The position numbers were made by a program, and so were the translations under genes. Positions 6,135-8,102 of a stretch of 8,102 nucleotides of DNA are shown here, in pieces (the first letter of the stretch is position 1; the number at the start of each line of letters is the position of its first letter). The stretch spans positions 1 to 8,102 of the forward strand of contig CAJMOF010000029.1 in assembly GCA_905215065.1 (NCBI GenBank), read 5' to 3'. The DNA comes from an uncultured bacterium. Lineage in GTDB: Bacteria; Actinomycetota; Coriobacteriia; Coriobacteriales; Coriobacteriaceae. The notes under the pieces are model-generated. The model saw only the letters and a program-made list of their open reading frames with translations, was not told the DNA's origin and did not search any database.

Positions 6135-7753
6135 TGACTGACGTGCGCGAAGCCGCGCAGAACCTGATCGAGTACGCCATTCATCGATCGATGATCGGCC
6201 AGGACGATCGCATCTGGGCATACAACACCATTCTGGAGTGTATCGGCGCTACGGGTCCCGCGCTCGATATGGCCTGGGCGCTCCAGGTTGAGAAACTCTC
6301 GCTCTTGCACCCCAATACCCTGCCCGACTTTGATCTTGAAGGCACGCTTGCCGCGCTTTCCGAGGCTGCCGTTGCCAATGGCGCCGCCGAGGACACGGCG
6401 TCGGGCCGCGACCGCATCGCCATGCGCATCATGGGTGCGCTCATGCCGAGGCCTTCGGTTGTAAACGAGGAGTTCAACGGACGTATGGGCGTCAACGAGC
6501 CCCGCGCCGCAACCGACTGGTTCTACGGCCTGTGCTGCGACGCCGGCTACGTGCGCCGTGCCGCCATCGCGCGCAACATCAAATGGAGCACCCCCACCAA
6601 CTGGGGCGATCTTGAGATCACCATCAACCTCTCCAAGCCTGAGAAGGACCCGCGCGATATCGCCGCGGCCGGTGCCGCAAAGAACACGGGCGAGAAGTAT
6701 CCCGCCTGCCAGCTTTGCATCGAAAACGAGGGCTATCCCGGACGCTCCGCCGTAGCCGACGGCGGCGCTCACCCCGCCCGCCAGAATCTGCGCGTTATCC
6801 CCATCCAGCTTAATGGCGAGCGCTGGGGCTTCCAGTACAGCCCGTACGCGTACTTTAACGAGCACTGCATTGCCATGAGCTCCGAGCATCGTCCGATGCA
6901 CGTCGCCCGCAAGGGACTGACCTGCCTGCTCGATTTTGTGGACCTGTTCCCGCATTACTTCATCGGCTCCAACGCCGACCTGCCTATCGTGGGCGGCTCG
7001 ATTCTGTCGCACGACCACTTCCAGGGCGGCGCGCACGAGTTCCCCATGATGCACGCCGCCGAGGTCTCGCAGTTTAGCGTGCCCGGCTTTGACGGCGTTA
7101 CGGGCGCCGTGTTGCAGTGGCCGCTTTCGGTGCTGCGCCTGCGCTCGCACGACCGTGCTCAGTTGCTCGACGCCGCCGAGAAGATTATCCTCGCCTGGCG
7201 CGAGTGGACCGATGAGTCGGTGGGCGTCATCGCGCACACGGCCGACGGCGTGGCGCACAACACCGTGACGCCGGTCATCCGCCGCGTCGACTCCCGCGGC
7301 AATGCCGGCGGCGAGACTTACGAGGCCTACCTGGCGCTTCGCTGCAACATCACGACCGACGAGCATCCGCTGGGCGTGTTCCATCCGCATGCCGAGTATC
7401 ACCATATTAAGAAGGAGAACATCGGCCTGATCGAGGTCATGGGCTTGGCCATTTTGCCGCCGCGCCTGGTTCCCGAGCTCGGCGCTGTCCGCGAGCACCT
7501 GCTGGCGGCCAAGGTCGATGCCAGCTACGACCTTGCCGCAGCGCTCGAGAGCGATGACCTTTGCCGTAGCCACGCCGCATGGGCCGAGGATGTCTTTGCT
7601 CGCCGCGCGAACGAGCTTACGGCGGACAACGCCATCGACATCCTGCACGAGGAGGTCGGCGTGGTGTTTGGCCACGTGCTCGACAACGCCGGCGTCTTTA
7701 AGTGGGACGAAGCCGGCCGCGCCGCCCAGCAGCGCTTTATCGACTCACTGTAG
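6125..7753 (+). CDS. galT: Galactose-1-phosphate uridylyltransferase, class II
   Basis: A 542-residue UDP-glucose--hexose-1-phosphate uridylyltransferase of the class II (Firmicutes-type) family, about 150 residues longer than the class I enzyme of E. coli. It moves UMP from UDP-glucose to galactose 1-phosphate through a uridylyl-histidine intermediate. The class II signature DLPIVGGSILSHDHFQGG is at 285-302, with H298 the likely nucleophile in HDHFQ. NWGDLEITINLSKPEKDP (159-176), PACQLC (193-198, a CxxC pair), and HPHAEYHHIKKENIGLIEVM (420-439) are further family blocks. The start at 6125 has AAGGGGG (6108-6114) ten bases upstream and overlaps galK; an alternative ATG at 6134 shares a base with the galK stop (TAATG) and would give 539 residues. 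It is followed by a strong terminator, so it closes the galKT operon. galE is absent from the window. Confidence 0.94.
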   Translation: MAVMTDVREAAQNLIEYAIHRSMIGQDDRIWAYNTILECIGATGPALDMAWALQVEKLSLLHPNTLPDFDLEGTLAALSEAAVANGAAEDTASGRDRIAMRIMGALMPRPSVVNEEFNGRMGVNEPRAATDWFYGLCCDAGYVRRAAIARNIKWSTPTNWGDLEITINLSKPEKDPRDIAAAGAAKNTGEKYPACQLCIENEGYPGRSAVADGGAHPARQNLRVIPIQLNGERWGFQYSPYAYFNEHCIAMSSEHRPMHVARKGLTCLLDFVDLFPHYFIGSNADLPIVGGSILSHDHFQGGAHEFPMMHAAEVSQFSVPGFDGVTGAVLQWPLSVLRLRSHDRAQLLDAAEKIILAWREWTDESVGVIAHTADGVAHNTVTPVIRRVDSRGNAGGETYEAYLALRCNITTDEHPLGVFHPHAEYHHIKKENIGLIEVMGLAILPPRLVPELGAVREHLLAAKVDASYDLAAALESDDLCRSHAAWAEDVFARRANELTADNAIDILHEEVGVVFGHVLDNAGVFKWDEAGRAAQQRFIDSL

Positions 7754-7807
7754 AGCACAGACCCGGACGCTCAACGGCAGTCCACACGACATAACCGCCC
7801 ACACGAC

Positions 7808-7848
7808 AACGGCGCCCGCCGGCAACATCGCCGACGGGCGCCGTTTTT
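7808..7848 (+). terminator. Intrinsic terminator of the galKT operon
   Basis: An 11-bp GC-rich stem (7808-7818 with 7835-7845, AACGGCGCCCG and complement) is extended, past one mismatch, by CGGC/GCCG (7820-7823 with 7830-7833) around a six-base loop. A run of five T (7844-7848) follows. It starts 55 bases after the galT stop. Confidence 0.85.
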
Positions 7849-7852
7849 GAGT

Positions 7853-7910
7853 GTAGCCATTGGGGACGTTCTTAAACGACCAGTCATTAAAGAGCGTCCC
7901 CAATGGCTAC
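7853..7910. repeat. Palindromic element with 16-bp perfect arms
   Basis: GTAGCCATTGGGGACG (7853-7868) and its exact complement (7895-7910) form the stem, prolonged by a G-T wobble and four more pairs (7869-7873 with 7890-7894). The central 16 bases hold GAC and GTC that can pair weakly. It begins five bases after the T-run of the galT terminator and has no T-run of its own, so it is not an obvious terminator. Its CATTGGGGAC edge resembles the arms of the element at 40-164, suggesting a dispersed repeat family. Confidence 0.8.
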
Positions 7911-7935
7911 GTCGATGTTTTGGCAACGACAGCGA

Positions 7936-8034
7936 AAACCCGCCAGAGCGAGCAAGGTGCCTTGAAACAAGGCGGCATTGACCTTCTGGTCATGCCGCCG
8001 CAGTTGAAAGGCAGATTGCCGCTCTGGCGGGTTT
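7936..8034. repeat. Large folded element: 15-bp arms enclosing inner hairpins
   Basis: AAACCCGCCAGAGCG (7936-7950) and its exact complement (8020-8034) enclose 69 bases containing at least two strong hairpins: GCCTTG AAA CAAGGC (7959-7973) and GGCGGCAT/ATGCCGCC (7971-7978 with 7992-7999) continued by GACC/GGTC around TTCT (they compete for three bases). A small GGCA/TGCC stem (8010-8020) may follow. Flanking CGAC (7927-7930) and GTCG (8040-8043) could extend the base. It could be a structured RNA, a bidirectional terminator with an insert, or a dispersed repeat. I do not recognise it as a known RNA family. Confidence 0.65.
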
Positions 8035-8047
8035 GCAGCGTCGGCTG

Positions 8048-8075
8048 GTTACGCGGTTTGGTAAAACCGCGTAAC
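8048..8075. repeat. 12-bp perfect palindrome with GGTA loop
   Basis: GTTACGCGGTTT (8048-8059) and its exact complement (8064-8075) form a tight hairpin with a four-base loop. It lies one base beyond a possible minus-strand stop codon (8077-8079), the position expected of a 3' hairpin. No T-run follows on either strand, so it may be an RNA-stabilising or REP-like hairpin rather than a typical terminator. Confidence 0.7.
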
Positions 8076-8076
8076 T

Positions 8077-8102
8077 CTACAGTTCAGTCACGACAACGTT
8101 GT
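8077..8102 (-). CDS. Possible C-terminal end of a convergent gene (partial)
   Basis: On the minus strand the last codons would read NVVVTEL followed by TAG (complement of 8077-8079), with the rest outside the window. The other two minus frames stop within the first bases, codon choice looks ordinary for this genome, and a hairpin follows at once. Seven codons are too few to name a product or to be sure that a gene exists. Confidence 0.3.

Larger units (their letters stand above)
7754..8102. other. Downstream spacer rich in palindromes
   Basis: After the galT stop this stretch holds, in order: a 10-bp direct repeat CCACACGACA (7782-7791 and 7799-7808), the galT terminator, a 16-bp palindrome, a larger folded element, a 12-bp palindrome, and possibly the end of a minus-strand gene at the right edge. 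I see no complete gene; the plus-strand ATG at 7915 opens only 16 codons. Confidence 0.6.

Noticed and set aside
4899..6221. Long minus-strand frame opposite galK
   Set aside because: It mirrors a clear galactokinase and shows no domain or ribosome-site support.
6116..7675. 519-residue minus-strand frame opposite galT
   Set aside because: It is complementary to the class II GalT coding sequence, with low-complexity composition and no recognisable motif.
7782..7808. CCACACGACA direct repeat as an array or attachment site
   Set aside because: There are only two copies with a 17-base offset and no further units or integrase; probably chance or local duplication.
7915..7965. 16-codon plus-strand frame as a small peptide gene
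   Set aside because: There is no ribosome site, it is very short, and it runs into the folded element.

Overview
The window looks like chromosomal DNA from a high-GC anaerobic gut actinobacterium, most likely a Coriobacteriia member close to Collinsella. This is inferred from recalled resemblance of the proteins and from the GC-rich codon use; no database search was made. All complete genes belong to known families. The less ordinary content is in the spacers, which carry operator-like repeats and several large palindromes.

Left to right: (1) 1-197 is non-coding and contains a nested palindrome (40-164) that includes a bidirectional terminator. (2) A minus-strand class II ketose-bisphosphate aldolase (198-1055) is divergent from a plus-strand DeoR-family regulator (1391-2194). 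The AT-rich 335-base spacer between them has a promoter candidate, a 34-bp-offset direct repeat and an inverted repeat. (3) A hairpin terminator (2200-2236) separates the DeoR gene from a convergent minus-strand flavodiiron protein gene (2269-3429), which has an extended -10 promoter overlapped by an inverted repeat. (4) A minus-strand LacI-family regulator (3559-4590) is divergent from a plus-strand galactokinase and class II galactose-1-phosphate uridylyltransferase pair (4929-6134 and 6125-7753, overlapping). The lacI/galK spacer holds three copies of one operator-like sequence, two of them identical over 19 bp in opposite orientation. (5) 7754-8102 holds the galT terminator, three more palindromic or structured elements, and what may be the last codons of a convergent minus-strand gene.

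Functionally, GalK and GalT carry out the kinase and uridylyl-transfer steps of the Leloir pathway. The adjacent LacI-type protein probably represses them and itself through the repeated boxes. No UDP-galactose epimerase (galE) is present, so it must be elsewhere. The aldolase probably acts in glycolysis, but it resembles GatY/KbaY tagatose-bisphosphate aldolases closely enough that, beside a DeoR regulator and galactose genes, the second substrate stays open. The flavodiiron protein is an oxygen or nitric oxide detoxifying reductase, typical of anaerobes.

I found no rRNA, tRNA, CRISPR array, transposase or phage gene. I did not find a clearly undescribed protein system; the best candidates for new observations are the operator boxes and the palindromic elements at gene ends.
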